A stretch of DNA of 64,000 nucleotides from Melieria omissa (lineage: Eukaryota > Arthropoda > Insecta > Diptera > Ulidiidae). The stretch lies in NCBI GenBank assembly GCA_963971225.1, contig OZ020267.1:93051648-93115647 (forward strand), written 5' to 3'. How positions within the stretch are numbered: position 1 is the stretch's first letter; the number at the start of each line of letters is the position of its first letter. The notes below the pieces were generated by a model, which saw only the letters and a program-made list of their open reading frames with translations, was not told the origin of the DNA and did not search any database. A program made the position numbers and the translations under genes. Of the stretch, positions 45,664-58,154 are shown piece by piece.

Positions 45664-46907
45664 TTAGACTTGTTCGTCCCGAACAAGTGCCGAGGCTCCG
45701 CTGTGATGAGGCGCCAGACGCTCCAAATGGACTACCTTCAGCTTAGCGCCTCTATTGCTGCAACGTTGAATCCGGTATACCACGTCGTTAATCCTAGTCA
45801 CGACTTCGTACGGTCCTTCCCATGACGCTTGAAGTTTCGGAGACAAACCTTTCCTCCGCTGCGGGTTGTAGAGCATTACCAGATCGCCTTCTTGGAACCC
45901 TGCTGAGTTGGCCCGTAGATCATATCTGGCTTTCGCCTTATCGCTGACCAGTTTGGTCAGCCTTTTATAAATTGGTGAATTTCCTCCAGTTCCGCCTGCT
46001 TATTGACCACGTAGTCCGTTTTAGCGCCTCCCGTCGTGCTGACTACCCCGAACTTCAAGTCAGCGGGTAACCGCAACTCTGTGCCGAAAACTGCTCGGGC
46101 TGGAGTGAGTGATGTCGTGTCGTGCGGGGCTGACCTGTACGCCATCAGGAACAGGGGGATATGCGTGTCCCAATCCTTTTGAATCCTGCCTACCACTTTC
46201 CGCAGGTATTCCTCCAGTGTCCGGTTAAAGCGTTCCACCATGCCGTCGGACTGTGGGTGCAAAGGCGTGGTACGAGTTTTCTTTATCCCCAGTAGCTCAC
46301 ACACTTCCTTGAATACCGCAGACCCGAAATTCCGGCCTTGATCTGAGTGCAACTCCAACGGAACTCCGAACCGGGCTACCCAGTTGTTTACCAGCTTTTC
46401 CGAGATCGTAGTGGCCTCCTGGTTAGGAATAGGGTACACTTCGGGCCATTTGCTGAAGTAATCCATTACAACCAGCACATATTTGTTGCCTTGACTGCTA
46501 GTTGGGAATGGGCCGGCGACGTCCATAGCAATCCGCTCGAAGGGCGCTCCCACGTTGTACTGCTGCATGCGGCCTCGAGATTTTCTTGTCGGCCCTTTCG
46601 CGGCTGAACATCGGTCGCAGCTCTTAATCCATTCGGCAACAGACTCCTGACATCCTACCCAGTAGAATCGTCTTTGTATTTTGGCGACGGTTTTGGTGAT
46701 GCCTAGGTGCCCTCCACTGAAGTCGTTGACCAACCGGACGTCCACTATCTGTTCTTTGCTTTCGGCTCGCGGGCATTGCCTGCATTCGACTTTGCACGAA
46801 TGGTGTGGCAGAGCGGCAGCCCTCTTTGGCGACGTCTGTTTTCCGGAACGCTTTTCTCGCAGATGGCAGTCCCGTGATATGTGGCTTACTTGCCACATCG
46901 CCAGCAA
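45664..46907 (-). pseudogene. Gypsy integrase, frameshifted, fused to the end of Gag
   Basis: Minus-strand frame 46907-45957 begins in the Gag zinc knuckle (HISRDC) and passes into the integrase zinc-binding region (HLGITKT ... CDRCSAAKGP). The catalytic core follows (MDVAGPFP, DYFSKWPEVYP, HSDQGRNF, HPQSDGMVERFNRTLEEYL), so the D,D-35-E residues appear present. A frame change near 45960 moves the C-terminal GPY/F-type domain (WEGPYEVV ... KVVHLERL) to 45876-45664. The protein is therefore broken, and the missing RT makes the element non-autonomous. Confidence 0.85.
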
Positions 46908-48204
46908 CTGACTCTAGATGACACTGCCCGCAGCCCCGCTGGTGCGTCCGAGCTCACTGTCTGGCTTTGGGTGACACGTCCAGATTGGGCTCGACGCTTT
47001 TCAGCCAATGCATGTCGAAAACTTCCTCTCCAGGCCGCCTCATACGTCATCGCGCTGGTCACCGTCTCCTTAAATGTCGGCTTGCCCATCATCAACGCAC
47101 TGCGACGTGTCTCCGGGTCATGAAGACCTTCAATAAATGACTCAATCTTCATCCTCTCGAGGCCATCAGCGCCGAATTCCGGGTAGACAACTGTACGAGC
47201 CGTTCAATGTCCGCTGCATATGTCTGCAGCGCCTCGTTGGCCCTTTGTCTGCGGCTCTTCAGCTCGCAATAGTACATCATTTTGTTGTGCTCGTCACTGT
47301 ATCTGGCTGCCAGCGCCCTTATGACGGTGTCGTAATCACCTCTCAAACCTTCCGGAACTATCTTTATTACCTCAGCTGCAGGATCTCTTAGAGCCAGTAT
47401 CAGTCTCCGACCTTTCCTGATATCTGTCCACTGATTTTCCAAAGCAGCCAAGTCGAATTGCAATTTAAATGTGTCAAACGACGTAGTACCATCATAGGTA
47501 GGCGCTTCTATGGCGAAACTTTCCTCAACTGACCGCACCCTTGCTCGCAGCTGTACCTCTCGAAGCCGTTCGTCTATCTTTCTTTGCATCGAATCTTCCA
47601 GACTGTCAACTCGTTTGTTCAAGGACTCATCCAGGTTGTCAACTCGTCTGTTCAGGGATTCACCCATTTCGTCAACTCGTTTGTCCCAATTGTCTATTCG
47701 CGTCTCGAGATGCTCAACTTTCACATTCAGGCTATTGGAAATTTCCTCCACCTTCTGCTCTATGCGCGCAGACTTTTCCGCCATTTCTCGATTTTCAGTC
47801 TCGACTTTTGCCGAAATCTCAAGATTCGTAGTTTCCAGCTTCGCTGCCATCTCTTGATTCGCAGTTTCCATTTTCGCTGCCATCTGCGCCGACATTTCAC
47901 GATTTTCACGATAGGAAGTCTCGAACATGCCTTTTATTGCACTCATTAGCTGGCTCATGTCTAATGCTTGTAGTGGTCCAGCCGTACTTTGGATCGACGC
48001 AGCACCCGCAGGCGATTCCTCCACTTTGGCTGACGCCTCTTGTTCCTGCGTTCCAAACTCGTGTGCAGCCCAATCGATGCCTCGTGATTCACACGCCTCT
48101 CGCAAGCGCAACTGCAACTCCACTTTCCCGCCAGCAGTCGGCAAATTCCAGGCAGCCAGCTCCTTCTTCAGCTGGTCCACCTTCAGCAGCTCGAGTTTAA
48201 CCAT
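46886..48204 (-). pseudogene. Gypsy Gag with SAP-like domain and long coiled coil, frameshifted
   Basis: Frame 48204-47149 starts with a SAP-like DNA-binding motif (LKVDQLKKELAAWNLPTAGG). About 110 residues of heptad-type coiled coil follow, then the capsid-like part (ALENQWTDIRKGRRLILAL). A frame change near 47180 passes to frame 47152-46886, which ends at the CWRCGK of a CCHC knuckle. The knuckle is completed in the integrase frame. Confidence 0.8.
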
Positions 48205-48276
48205 GTCCGTGCTGTTATACTTTTATTTATTTAGTTTTTTTTTTCAATTTTCCACAATCCCACTTCTGACACCAAA

Positions 48277-48740
48277 TGTTACGAATACTACGTCTAGTGG
48301 GCTGTTACGTATCACTGGATTGTGCAATTTGAAAATGAAACACAGTCAGTTTCTTAAACGCAGACAATAAAATAAACCAACAGTCACTTTATTATTCACA
48401 GTTTTACACTTTACTGTTCGTACACTTAAGTATTTGCTTAATCACTCCGTGTGGCAACTTCACTTGTCAAAACCAGACTGACTCGCTGCGCCGCACCCGG
48501 CTGCCTTTTATACCTGTCGGGCCATCGCGCGGACCGTTCTCGCGCATTCCAGGGTGGACTAAAGGTTTCCATGATGATCGCAACCGTCGTTGCCAGGTTG
48601 GACTAAAAGTTATTATCGGGGCCGTCGTTGCCAGATTGGACTAAAAGTTACTATCGCGGCCGTCGTTGCCACATTGAATTATAGCACGGCGCGAAGCGGC
48701 AGGGTTGCTTTGCACAGCGACAGACTGTCTTATCGTTACA
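48277..48740 (-). repeat. 5' LTR of the Gypsy element (464 bp)
   Basis: Ends TGTTACGAATAC and ATCGTTACA on the plus strand. It is about 54 bp longer than its partner because a block of GTCGTTGCCAGATTGGACTA type is present three times and not twice. Confidence 0.9.
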
Positions 48741-49860
48741 ATATAATAAAAACATATAAAATATGTTTATATGCATTTTTGTAACTGAATTACATCGTTT
48801 CTTTCACTTTTTTATAAATCAAATTGTTAATGTGTTTTGAAACTTAGTATTTGATTTAGTAGTTGATGAATGCTTGCGAGTTTTTATACTGTGAAGAAAA
48901 TGTGCATGTGTGCTACTCAAAGTCCATAAATACTACCCAAAAATCATAACATTTACTACTGAAACAAAATTGAAAACGGCAGCACTGCCAATGACTATAT
49001 GACGCGAAAGTGAGAGGGGAACACGGCAAACTCGGTTGCTAATTTGGTCAATCTAGACCCCAGAGTAGCAAATTCGGTCAAACTAGGCCCCAGAGTTGAT
49101 TAGGGTTCGTACAGTAAATTCGCCATACAAAAGCCAGGGCAAGGGCTGCTGGCGCGTTCGAAGTTTATTTGCAAATAAAATAATTGTTTTTTTTTTTTAT
49201 TGTTTTTGTTTGTTTGATTTTTGTGTTGGAAACTTTTGTTTTGTTTGATACTCATCATTGCAGTATAGTAAAGGAAGAAGAGAGGGAGAGAGTCAAAGCG
49301 CGAAATTTTTTGCTCCGATATTTATTTGAATATTTGTCGTAAATTGGACAACCAAAAAATTATTGTAAACAAGTTTCTGCAAAGCAAAGTCTTCCCGAAG
49401 GTCTGAGTGCTGAAGTTTTTTGCTGTCACGCATCAGGGGATTCTGGTTTACTAAGTTGATTGTGGCTGATTCGACTAAGGTGTGCTGAACTGTCGCTGTT
49501 GTTGTTTCTGTTGCTGTTTGTACGAGTTTGCTCAGGGGCTCCTGACTGGCTGAGTTCTTTGGAGCTGATTTGACCGGGGTGTGCTGGACTGCTGTCTGTG
49601 TCTGGAGCCTGTTGAGGGTTTGTTTTGGAATTGCACTTGGAGAGATATAAATGGTTTTCCACCAAAATAAAGAGCAATAATCACAGTGGTAATCGCGTGC
49701 AGTGTGTAATTGCGCCAAAAAGAATAAACAGCTGTTAAAGCACATAAGCCAAAATAAACATAAACAAAAACAGTTGGAAGAGCGTTGCCAGAGTGCGGCC
49801 AATACTTTAACGATTTTTAGAACAAGAAACATCGAATTGCGTAGCCAGACGTATAAAATC
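48741..49860. other. Intergenic, no gene seen
   Basis: Contains a dispersed-repeat phrase near 48992 (see 33838). The minus-strand ORF at 49293-49982 has no recognised domain. It may include the 5' UTR of the LINE that follows. Confidence 0.5.
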
Positions 49861-50241
49861 GAAAATGAATAAAATGCAACGTACACCGACAACATCAAAG
49901 GCGGCCAAGAGGAGAGTGACTGAGGTGTCCCCTGAACCATCCTTGCAAGATGTTTTGACTGCCATTCGTGGTATCGAAGCAAGTTTTAACGAAAAACTGG
50001 AAGGTTTAGCATCTAGAGAGGACATCAACCAACTTGGTGCACAAATCGAAAAGCTGCGAGAAGAAAATGATATGTTGAATGTTGAACTGAAACAATTGAA
50101 AATGGAAAGGGAAATGGACCGGAGAGAGACTCGTAAGTCAAAATAAATAAAATCAAAATAAACAAATTAGTAATAAAAGGGTTGCCTAATGGATTATCAC
50201 CGACAAAAGCTGTTCTAAAACTATGTAAAGAACAGCTTAGC

Positions 50242-53200
50242 ACACTCCGACCTTCACCTTTCCTAGCTCTGAAGGCTTCAGTGGCTGGGAGGAGGTCCTA
50301 GATGTTACACTACTAACTGAAAACGAACTAGTATCTGTGGATAAGTGGAGGGTATCCAATCAGAAGTCCTTTTCGGACCATGCTTGGATACTCTACGACT
50401 TAAATGTTCGGGCCGAACCCGCTCCACCCTATAGAAACCCCAAACGTACCAACTGGTCTTGGTTCGCTAGGATAGCCAAGAAGAAAATGGGCAGGGAACC
50501 AATTCAGACATAACCTCGGCAGTAGATGTAGATAGCAATATCCGACGGTTAGAAAACGCGATGGCTTCTGCGTTTAGAATATCCTGTCCGGTGAAATACT
50601 CCAAAAAATCATTTCCTCCCTGGTGGAACCAGGATCTCACTAGCCTCAGGGCAGAGACTCGTAGGATGTTTAACCAGAGCTACTCCTCTGGCAACTGGGA
50701 AGGTTATAAGGACAGTCTCAGAAAATACAAAAAAGCAATTAGAAATTCCAAAAGCAAGGGCTGGAAGGATTTCTGTTCTTCAATAGAAACCACCAAGGAT
50801 TCTGCTAGGCTAAGTAAGATCTTATCCAAGGACCATACCAGCCCCTCTTTTATAAGGAAAGCGGATGGTTCATGGACAGATAGCACGCAGGAAGCCTTTA
50901 ATCTACTTCCAGAAACTCATTTCCCAGGATTTTCGGATGAAGAGCAGGATTTTGAGCATCAGAGGTCACCTACCACGGGTATTGGTACCGTGATTATAAC
51001 GGAAGACAAAGGTGCATTTGCAATCACAAGTTTTTCAGCCTACAAATCACCTGGACCGGATGGAATCTTTCCTATGATGCTTCAGGCCACGCAGGAGCGG
51101 ATAATTCCTTGGCTCGTTGCAATTTTCAGAGCATGCATAACAATTCCATACGTCCGTTCTAGTTGGAGAAGGGTCAAAGTTGTCTTTATTCCCAAGGTGG
51201 GAAAAAGGGGACACGAGTCAGCAAAAGATTTTCGGTCGATAAGTCTAACATCCTTTGTACTTAAAACCTTCGAGAAGCTGCTCGACCTGCATATCAGGAA
51301 TGTGGTGGGAAGCAAGCTATCTGATGCCCAACATGCATACCTAAAGGGAAGTCCACGGAAACGGCACTCCATGAGGTTGTAAGGACGGTGGAAAAGTCCA
51401 TAGAACACAAAAAGTATACACTGGCGGCCTTCATGGATATTGAGGGGCCTTCAACAACATCCGAATAGATGCGATTCGGGAATCGCTAGAATACCTTGGA
51501 GTTAATGTAGACATCTGCGGCTGGATAACAACAATGCTCCATTCAAGGGAGATCGGCGCTGAACTGGGGAAAAGTTCGCTGATCAAATACCTAAACAGAG
51601 GCACCCCCCAAGGAGGAGTTCTATCACCTCTACTTTGGGTTTGTGCCCTGGATAGAATACTAGCTGAATTAAACGGTAGAGGTATCAAAGTCGTGGCATA
51701 CGCGGATGACGTCGTGGTGTTGGCATCGGGGATGTGTCTCGAAGTGATTAGTGATATCCTTCAGGCAGCGCTGAAAAGATTGAGAGCTTGGTGCACGGGT
51801 CGTGGGCTATGCCTTAATCCAAGTAAGACTGAACTGATGCTTTTCACCACGCGTACCAAGATACCTAGATTCAGATTACGTATGCTGAACGGAACGACAC
51901 TATCCCTCTCGTCTAGCGCCAAGTACCTGGGGGTAATCTTGGACCCAAAGCTAAACTGGAAAACAAACATCGAACACAGAGTCAGCAAAGCGGGCTTTGC
52001 TCTGTACGCTGTAAAAAGATAAGATGATTGGCCGGAAATGGGGGCTCCGTCCGGACCTAATGCTATGGATGTACAAAACAGTTGTACGTCCTATCCTTTC
52101 TTATGGTTCCTTAGTTTGGTGGAAAGCTCTCAGGAGGGACTATAACACCACAAAGCTGAGCAAAATACAAAGAACGGCATGCGCGATAGCAAGAGGGGCC
52201 ATTAAATCCTGCCCTACAGAGGCTCTGAATGTATTGGCGCACTTACTTCCGATAGATCTTCATATCGTCAACACCGCCACTCTAAGTGCTCTCAGGTTAA
52301 GAGAGATAGGATGCTGAAGGAATAAACCGTATGGGCACGGGTCAATACTAGAACAATTGCAAAATGGACACACTGCGGAGACAGACTATAAAATTCCCAC
52401 TGTATTCTTCGGGAAAAAGTATGGCATACGTATTCCCTCCCGTTCGGAATGGAAGAAAGGAAGAGTCACAAGTGGGAGCGATACCGAAATCTACACTGAT
52501 GGATCAAAGATGGACTGCGGTGTAGGAGCGGGAATCTACTCAGAGAAGCTGAGGCTCAGCAAATCCATTCGCCTCCCCAACACAGCTAGCGTCTTCCAGC
52601 GGAAGTTTTCGCTATTAAAGAGGCCTGTAGGATGGCTATGGACGATACCACCTACAAAAACAGCATATGCGTACTATCTGACAGCCCAGCTGCCATCAGG
52701 ACGTTGGGCTCGTCGGTTATGACATCCAAGCTGGTGTGGGAATGTAAGGAGGCCTTAATGGATCTGGCTCGTCGGTTCCAAGTTACCCTAATCTGGGTGC
52801 CGGGGCACAAGAACATTGAGGGTAACGAAAGAGCGGATGAGCTAGCCAGGGGGGTTCCGCACTTGAGGAACGGGTAGCGGAAATGGTCCGCATCCCAATT
52901 GGTTCCATCAAGAGTGAAATCTCCAAAGGCTTCCTTGCTAAAGCTGATACCAGATGGGCTCGGATGCGTTCCTGTAAAATCAGCAGATCCTTATGGCCAA
53001 GATACGACAGGAACAAATCAGCCGAATTAATTAACAGAGGCCGACGTGATGCAGCCAGGCTCACCGCTGTCATCACGGGTCACTGGCCCATTCGAGAGCA
53101 TGCTGCCAAAATGGGCATTCCTCATAATACCTGCTGTAGAAGTTGCAATAATCCCGAGGAAAAGGAAACGGTTCAACATTTTCTCTGCGATTGCCCAGCC

Positions 53201-53317
53201 CTAGCAAGGAGACGGTGGAAAACTCTAGGTAAACCAACGTTTACGAACGTTGACGAAATCAAGAACTACAAGGTAAGCTCACTTCTTACCTTTCTAAACC
53301 TCTCGAATTGGCTGTAG
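50242..53317 (+). pseudogene. LOA-like ORF2: endonuclease end, RT and RNase H, frameshifted
   Basis: The 50242-50510 stretch encodes the end of the endonuclease (SDHAWILYDL). RT: 50561-51382 (YKSPGPDGIFP, DFRSISLTSF) and 51534-52022 (GTPQGGVLSPLLW, YADDVVVLAS). Thumb: 52024-52317. RNase H: 52357-52877 (EIYTDGSKMDCGVGAG, LSDSPAA, WVPGHKNIEGNERADELA). Final zinc-binding part: 52883-53317 (CCRSCNNPEE, HFLCDC). At least five frame changes or stops (about 50515, 51382-51450, 52022, 52317, 52680 and 52877) inactivate it. Confidence 0.85.
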
Positions 53318-53440
53318 CGGTTTAGTCACCGGGAGTATAACAACCATCTACCTAGGTTGAATCAAGATAGTGGTTCCAAAACGGCGCATCTGCGCTAATT
53401 GGATGCCTGGGGCATTACCACTCTAACCAACCAACCAACC
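50242..53440 (+). mobile_element. LOA/R1-like LINE, 5'-truncated, with 11-bp target duplication
   Basis: Inserted in the older LINE. AACAGCTTAGC occurs at 50231-50241 and again at 53441-53451 as the target duplication. It ends in an (AACC)n tail. It carries the end of the endonuclease, the reverse transcriptase and an RNase H domain. An RNase H after RT points to the LOA/R1/I group. Confidence 0.85.
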
Positions 53441-53885
53441 AACAGCTTAGCCTACAGCATATTGTTGTCCGAGAAGCTTTTAAAATAACTGAACGAAACG
53501 ATAAGATTAATATAATAGCAGAGTTTGAGTCAACAAACATGGTAGGGGAAATTTAAAAAAACGCCAAAAAACTTAGAGGCACCAAAGTTTTAATTGAGAA
53601 GGACTTGAGTGTAGACAAGCTAAAGAACAAAAGAGCCTTGTTACAATTAAAAAAAGATATTTATTGTTTAAATCAGTCGCATAAAACAATAGTAAGGAAC
53701 GACAGAATTTGTATTGATAATAAGTGGATGGCCTTCAATGAAAATAAAGTTCTTATTTGTAATGGTCAGGCAGCTGAAAAAGTACTGGCAGAGATTTTTG
53801 ATAGGGATTTTATAAAATTAAATCTAAATTATAACTATTTATTAGAAAAAAGCCAATCAAAAAACTAAAAAATAAAGAGGCTCAA

Positions 53886-55772
53886 TTGTATGAACTAAAT
53901 GTTAAAAGTAACAGTGAGATACAAACAGATAAACCCAACGTAGATGATTACAAATTAAAACTTATGGTTTATAATATTCACGGATTAAGTAATAAAACTT
54001 TGTTTAATGATTTTTTCAATTATATTCGATCATTTGATGTATTTGTTCTATTAGAAACTCATGTAGAACTAGAAAATTTTGAAAGATATCACAAATACCT
54101 TAAAGGGTTTGAACTAAATTGGACACCAGCAACACGTCAGAGACAATATGGACGTGCTAGCGGAGGAAAACTGTGTGGAATTAAGAAAAGTTTAATAAAT
54201 TTTGGCATTGGACATTCGTTCAAATACTTAGATGGTGTAGACATTATAGAAATTTCTGTGCCTGGAAAAAAAGTAAATATTGTACCTTTGTATTTAAGAG
54301 GTGGCAGTTGGTCACAAGATTTTGATTTGATAAAAGATTGCTTTGAACGAAATGAATTGATTAATCAAATATAGGGAGATAGGAGATTTAAACATACGTA
54401 TTGGGGAAATTCAAGTAGAAATGGATGACATGTTGCAGGGTGACATTGTAGGAGGTAGAGAAATAAGACATTCTTAAGACAAAGTAATTAACAGAAATGG
54501 GAGACAGTTTATTGACTTTTGTGAGAACAACGGGCTTATGGTAATAAATGGAATGACAAATAGTGACGATACGGGAAAATTCACTTTTATAAATAGTGTG
54601 GCTGAATCAGTGAATGATATTTGTGCCCTGCACAGCGATATTGTAAAATATGCTCCAGATTTTGTAGTAGAGGAAAAGGTTTGGTCTGACCATATGCCAA
54701 TTATATTAACTTTACAGCTGATACTAGATAGCCCAATTAGTAAAAAAGTGAATTTCTTGCCTAAGTTACATTGGGATAGTTCACAAATGAATTTATATAA
54801 CAGAAGACTTCTAATTCAACTGCAAAAAAAGAAAAACGAAAAGGACATTTTGGCTTTAGAAGATTTCACTGATATTATCAAATCCGCGGCTATAGGCAAA
54901 CGAACAGGAAAAATACTAAGAAAAAAATCGATGTGGTTCGACTGGAAATGTTTAGCAGCAAGAAAGGCTACTTTAGGGTTACTTAGGAAGTATAATAGAA
55001 CTCAAAATACTGAATACAGAGAAAAATATTCCGTGGCTCAAAAAAATTATAAGAAACAGTGTGAAGATAGCAAGAAAACTTACTACGAAAATCTAGAAAG
55101 AGAAATAAATGAAATAAATAATTGCAGTGATTGGTGGGAATTGGCCAAAAAGATACGAGGGACAAATGAAGCCTTAGATTTGGAGATTCCACCGGAGGCG
55201 TTTAGACAATGTTTTGAAGAACTTTTAAATCACGCTACTTCCGTGAATCAAATAGAATACGTAAGCTTATTAATAAAGGACGATTTAATAGATAAACCAA
55301 TCTCATCAGCAGAAATCTTACAAATGCTTCATAAGACTAAAACTGGAAAAGCGCCAGGCTGAGACAGGGTGTCTTACGAATTTTTCAAAAATGCTGACAA
55401 TCTTTGTCTTGATGAGCTGGCTTACACGTATTCTGCGTTATATAATAGTGGGGAAGCAGATACGGCTTTTGAATATATATTTGATAATATTTCCGCTTTT
55501 CAAATAAAGGCGATAGAACCTTAGCATCAAACTACAGAGGGATTTCTTTTGTGAACTGTATTGCAAAGATTATGATGGGCATATTAAATGAAAGACTTAC
55601 AAATTGGTTAGAAAGTAAAACGCTGATTACCGAATATCAGGCAGGGTTCAGAAAACAACATTCCACGGCAAATAACATTTATTATTTAACTTCAATCATT
55701 CAAATCAGATTCGCAGAAAAAAAGAAAGTGTACGCTTTTTTTGTAGACTTTAAAGCCGCTTTTGACACGGTT
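53886..55772 (+). pseudogene. LINE ORF2 (endonuclease and N-terminal RT), broken
   Basis: The endonuclease starts with MVYNIHGLSNK and VLLETHVE. The linker to RT carries SDHMPIIL. RT motifs are KTGKAPG, then NYRGISFVNCIAKIMM, GFRKQHST and FFVDFKAAFDTV. Breaks lie near 54375, 54480, 55363 and 55520. The catalytic YADD would lie after the truncation point. Confidence 0.75.
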
Positions 55773-56026
55773 CACAATGCGGCCGATTCCCAAAAAGCTG
55801 GCCAAAACTCGAAAAATCAAGTAATTAATTCAAAATTTCTTACTCGGGGGTTTTCGGGGTCGCTGATTACGAATTTGATTTTAAAAATTTGAAAATCTAG
55901 CCCCCTTCCACTCCTATTGGCCACCCCCTCACGTGAAATAGCGTATATTCTAGAACATAATCAAGATGCATGTCAATTTATATGTTTTCGGGGTCGCTGA
56001 TGAACATAATCAAGATGCATGTCAAT

Positions 56027-57752
56027 TTAAAAATTGTAGGTTATACAGCAAAATAGATTATTTAGTTTTAATTGCATAAAAAAATTTTCGTTATCAGCAA
56101 GATCGTCAGCATCTACATCTGTCTCTGTCTCAGAGGCCGAACTACAATCAGTACTTTCCAACACTTCTTCCGCATCAATAGATGGAGACAACAGTAAATC
56201 AATTGTATCTGCTGACAAAGACTTCATCGGTTTTGCTAGCAACTTTCTGCAACTTGAAATGTATGGGTCAGAAGCTAATAAATATCGTTTAAACACGTCC
56301 TCCATTGTTTTCTGACGATAGTTCTTTCTAGCGAAGTTCAGGCGATAGATGGCAAAAAATGTATTGCAAGCCTCTTGAGCATCTTCCGACATTTGTCCGA
56401 TAGGCAAAACGGCATCTTGAATGATTTCTGGACCATGAATCAAAAGCTTATGCACTAAAGTTGGCATATAATACCAATTATATTTGTCTACTATCATTCT
56501 AGCCAACTTTACACTACACTGCCGGAAGTTTCCTATATTTATCTCATGTCCACTTGAAATGGCTTGCAGGATGATGTAGAAACGATATATGATGTCCTGA
56601 TCGACTCCCGTTATTTTTGCCGATTGTTGATATTTAAAAAAAAATGTCGTGCAGTATTACCATCATTCGATGTTCCAGATCCAGATTTAGGCTTGTCAAC
56701 GTTTAACCCCATCTCTTTTTTAAACGCAGTTTGTATTATTTTTTTTGGTTTTCAACAGACTGTTTTTCTTCTGGCTTACGAGCCTGCCATTTCTCGATTT
56801 TCAATTTGTACGACAAATGTAGCAGAAACTCGAAACATCTAATCCAACAATGAAGCGATGAAATGCCAAATTTCAAGTGTTCCGTAATAATGTCTGTTTG
56901 AAGCATTGCATCAATGTCGTTGAAATCTTTTGATGTGCGCTTACATAGATAACAACGCATAGCAGAAGTTGTATCTGTCAATGAGTTACACACTTTGGTA
57001 TCTATCATTGTTAAGGATAAATCATACTTGACACGCACGATTGTCCCATCAACAGTAGTTTCAAACGTAGCGAGATTTTTTATTTGATCTTCCACCTCGT
57101 CTGTTGTTTTTTTTGTCAAGTCAACTGATTCCTTTGCACATTGAATTTTGATAGGTCTACAGTATCGTGGGGTTGATGGTCTCGGATTTTTCCAGACTAC
57201 TGTAGATTTCATTGTAGTAGTGTCTATGTGTAGAAGTTGCAATGGTACAAGAGAGGTAAAAAAAATATGTTCGTCACTATCGTTTGCATCATCAAGCTTG
57301 TGCTTGTATTCATTATGGCCCGAGCTGCCATCGCAGCCCCACTTTACAATTAAAGTTAAATTTTGAAGTTGTTCTTCCGATAAAGATTTAAGAACTTCCG
57401 TTTGACAGAGTACAATACGATCAATCGTGTGATCCAAAAGAGGTTGTAATTTCACTTCAGCTACACTGTCTGTAAAAGATAGAGCTGATGTAGGGTAACA
57501 CTGAACTTTGGCTTTTTGTATTTGTTTATACGATGGGAGCATCTTGGATTTTTTTTGTAAATGTGCATTGCGCAACTTTTGATACTGACCCTGCGATAAT
57601 CCAATTTCAACGAATAAAGACAATGCTTCGTCATTTGAAAAAGGTAAATTTGTATCTGACGAAAGTCCAGCAAAAGTACTCTTTACTTCGCGCTTACAGC
57701 AATATACGCCAAAAAAAAGTCGACTTACTATGGAGTTGCAAGCTTGTATCAC
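56027..57752 (-). pseudogene. RAG1-like transposase, left arm
   Basis: Frames 57752-56736 and 56506-56027, with a bridge in between, encode one long protein. Features resembling RAG1/Transib/CMC transposases are WGCDGSSGHNEYK (first catalytic Asp region), MRCYLC (C-x2-C), SLHCWIRCFEF, SNDGNTARHFF, VHKLLIHGPEII (H-x4-H) and IGQMSEDAQEACN (probable catalytic Glu region). An Asp/Glu/Ser-rich tail ends it. Frame changes at homopolymers (A run near 56735, T run near 56640) break it. The N-terminus upstream of 57752 is Cys-rich and unresolved. A W stands where RAG1 has an Asp in LHCD. Confidence 0.72.
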
Positions 57753-58154
57753 TTCTTAAATGAAGCCAAAATCCAAATTTGCATGCCCTGGCAACGATTG
57801 TAATCGCGTGTAATTGATTTACTATCAAAATCTTGACGAATCTTGTTCGAACGCACGCACCCGAAAGCACAAAATTGCGCGAGGTGGCCACAGAAAAATC
57901 GCTGTAAAATCCAGTCGGGCAAAATCGGGCACCCGATCTCTTCAGGGCAGTACTCACAGAAGACTAGTGAACAATTTTCCCAAAGACGGAACCGTGGCAA
58001 GTATGGCCTTTTTTTTTAAAGTCTATCGAAAGTTCAAAAAGTGTGATAAAAACAGTGCTTCAAGTGAGAGCCTATGAAAAGACAACAACAACAACAACCA
58101 AATTTTTTTTTCTATATTTAATTATTTACTACAAATGCTTCTTTTACGATGCTG

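Larger units (their letters stand above)
45243..48740 (-). mobile_element. Internally deleted Gypsy LTR retrotransposon
   Basis: Two direct LTRs flank gag and integrase on the minus strand. The primer-binding site after the 5' LTR (48276 downward) reads TGGTGTCAGAAGTGGGA, compatible with a leucine tRNA. GTGGTGGGCAG before the 3' LTR may be the polypurine tract. Protease, reverse transcriptase and RNase H are absent: the Gag zinc knuckle runs within about 25 codons into integrase. Flanking 4-mers are GTAT and ATAT, so the target duplication is at best imperfect. Confidence 0.88.
49865..55772 (+). mobile_element. Old LINE with coiled-coil ORF1, split by an LOA-like LINE and cut by a palindromic transposon
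   Basis: ORF1 (49865 onward) begins with a coiled coil of about 90 residues and resumes after the inserted LINE as an RRM/CTD-like part ending at 53868 (LRGTKVLIEKDLS, KNKRALLQLKKD), like the L1-style ORF1 proteins. ORF2 follows in pieces: endonuclease 53886-54374 and reverse transcriptase 54538-55772. It stops abruptly at DFKAAFDTV where the CACAATG end of the palindrome begins. Stops break all ORFs. The 3' half is not in the window. Confidence 0.75.

Noticed and set aside
47510..48370. Plus-strand ORFs rich in Ser and Arg
   Set aside because: Shadows of the coiled-coil Gag on the minus strand.
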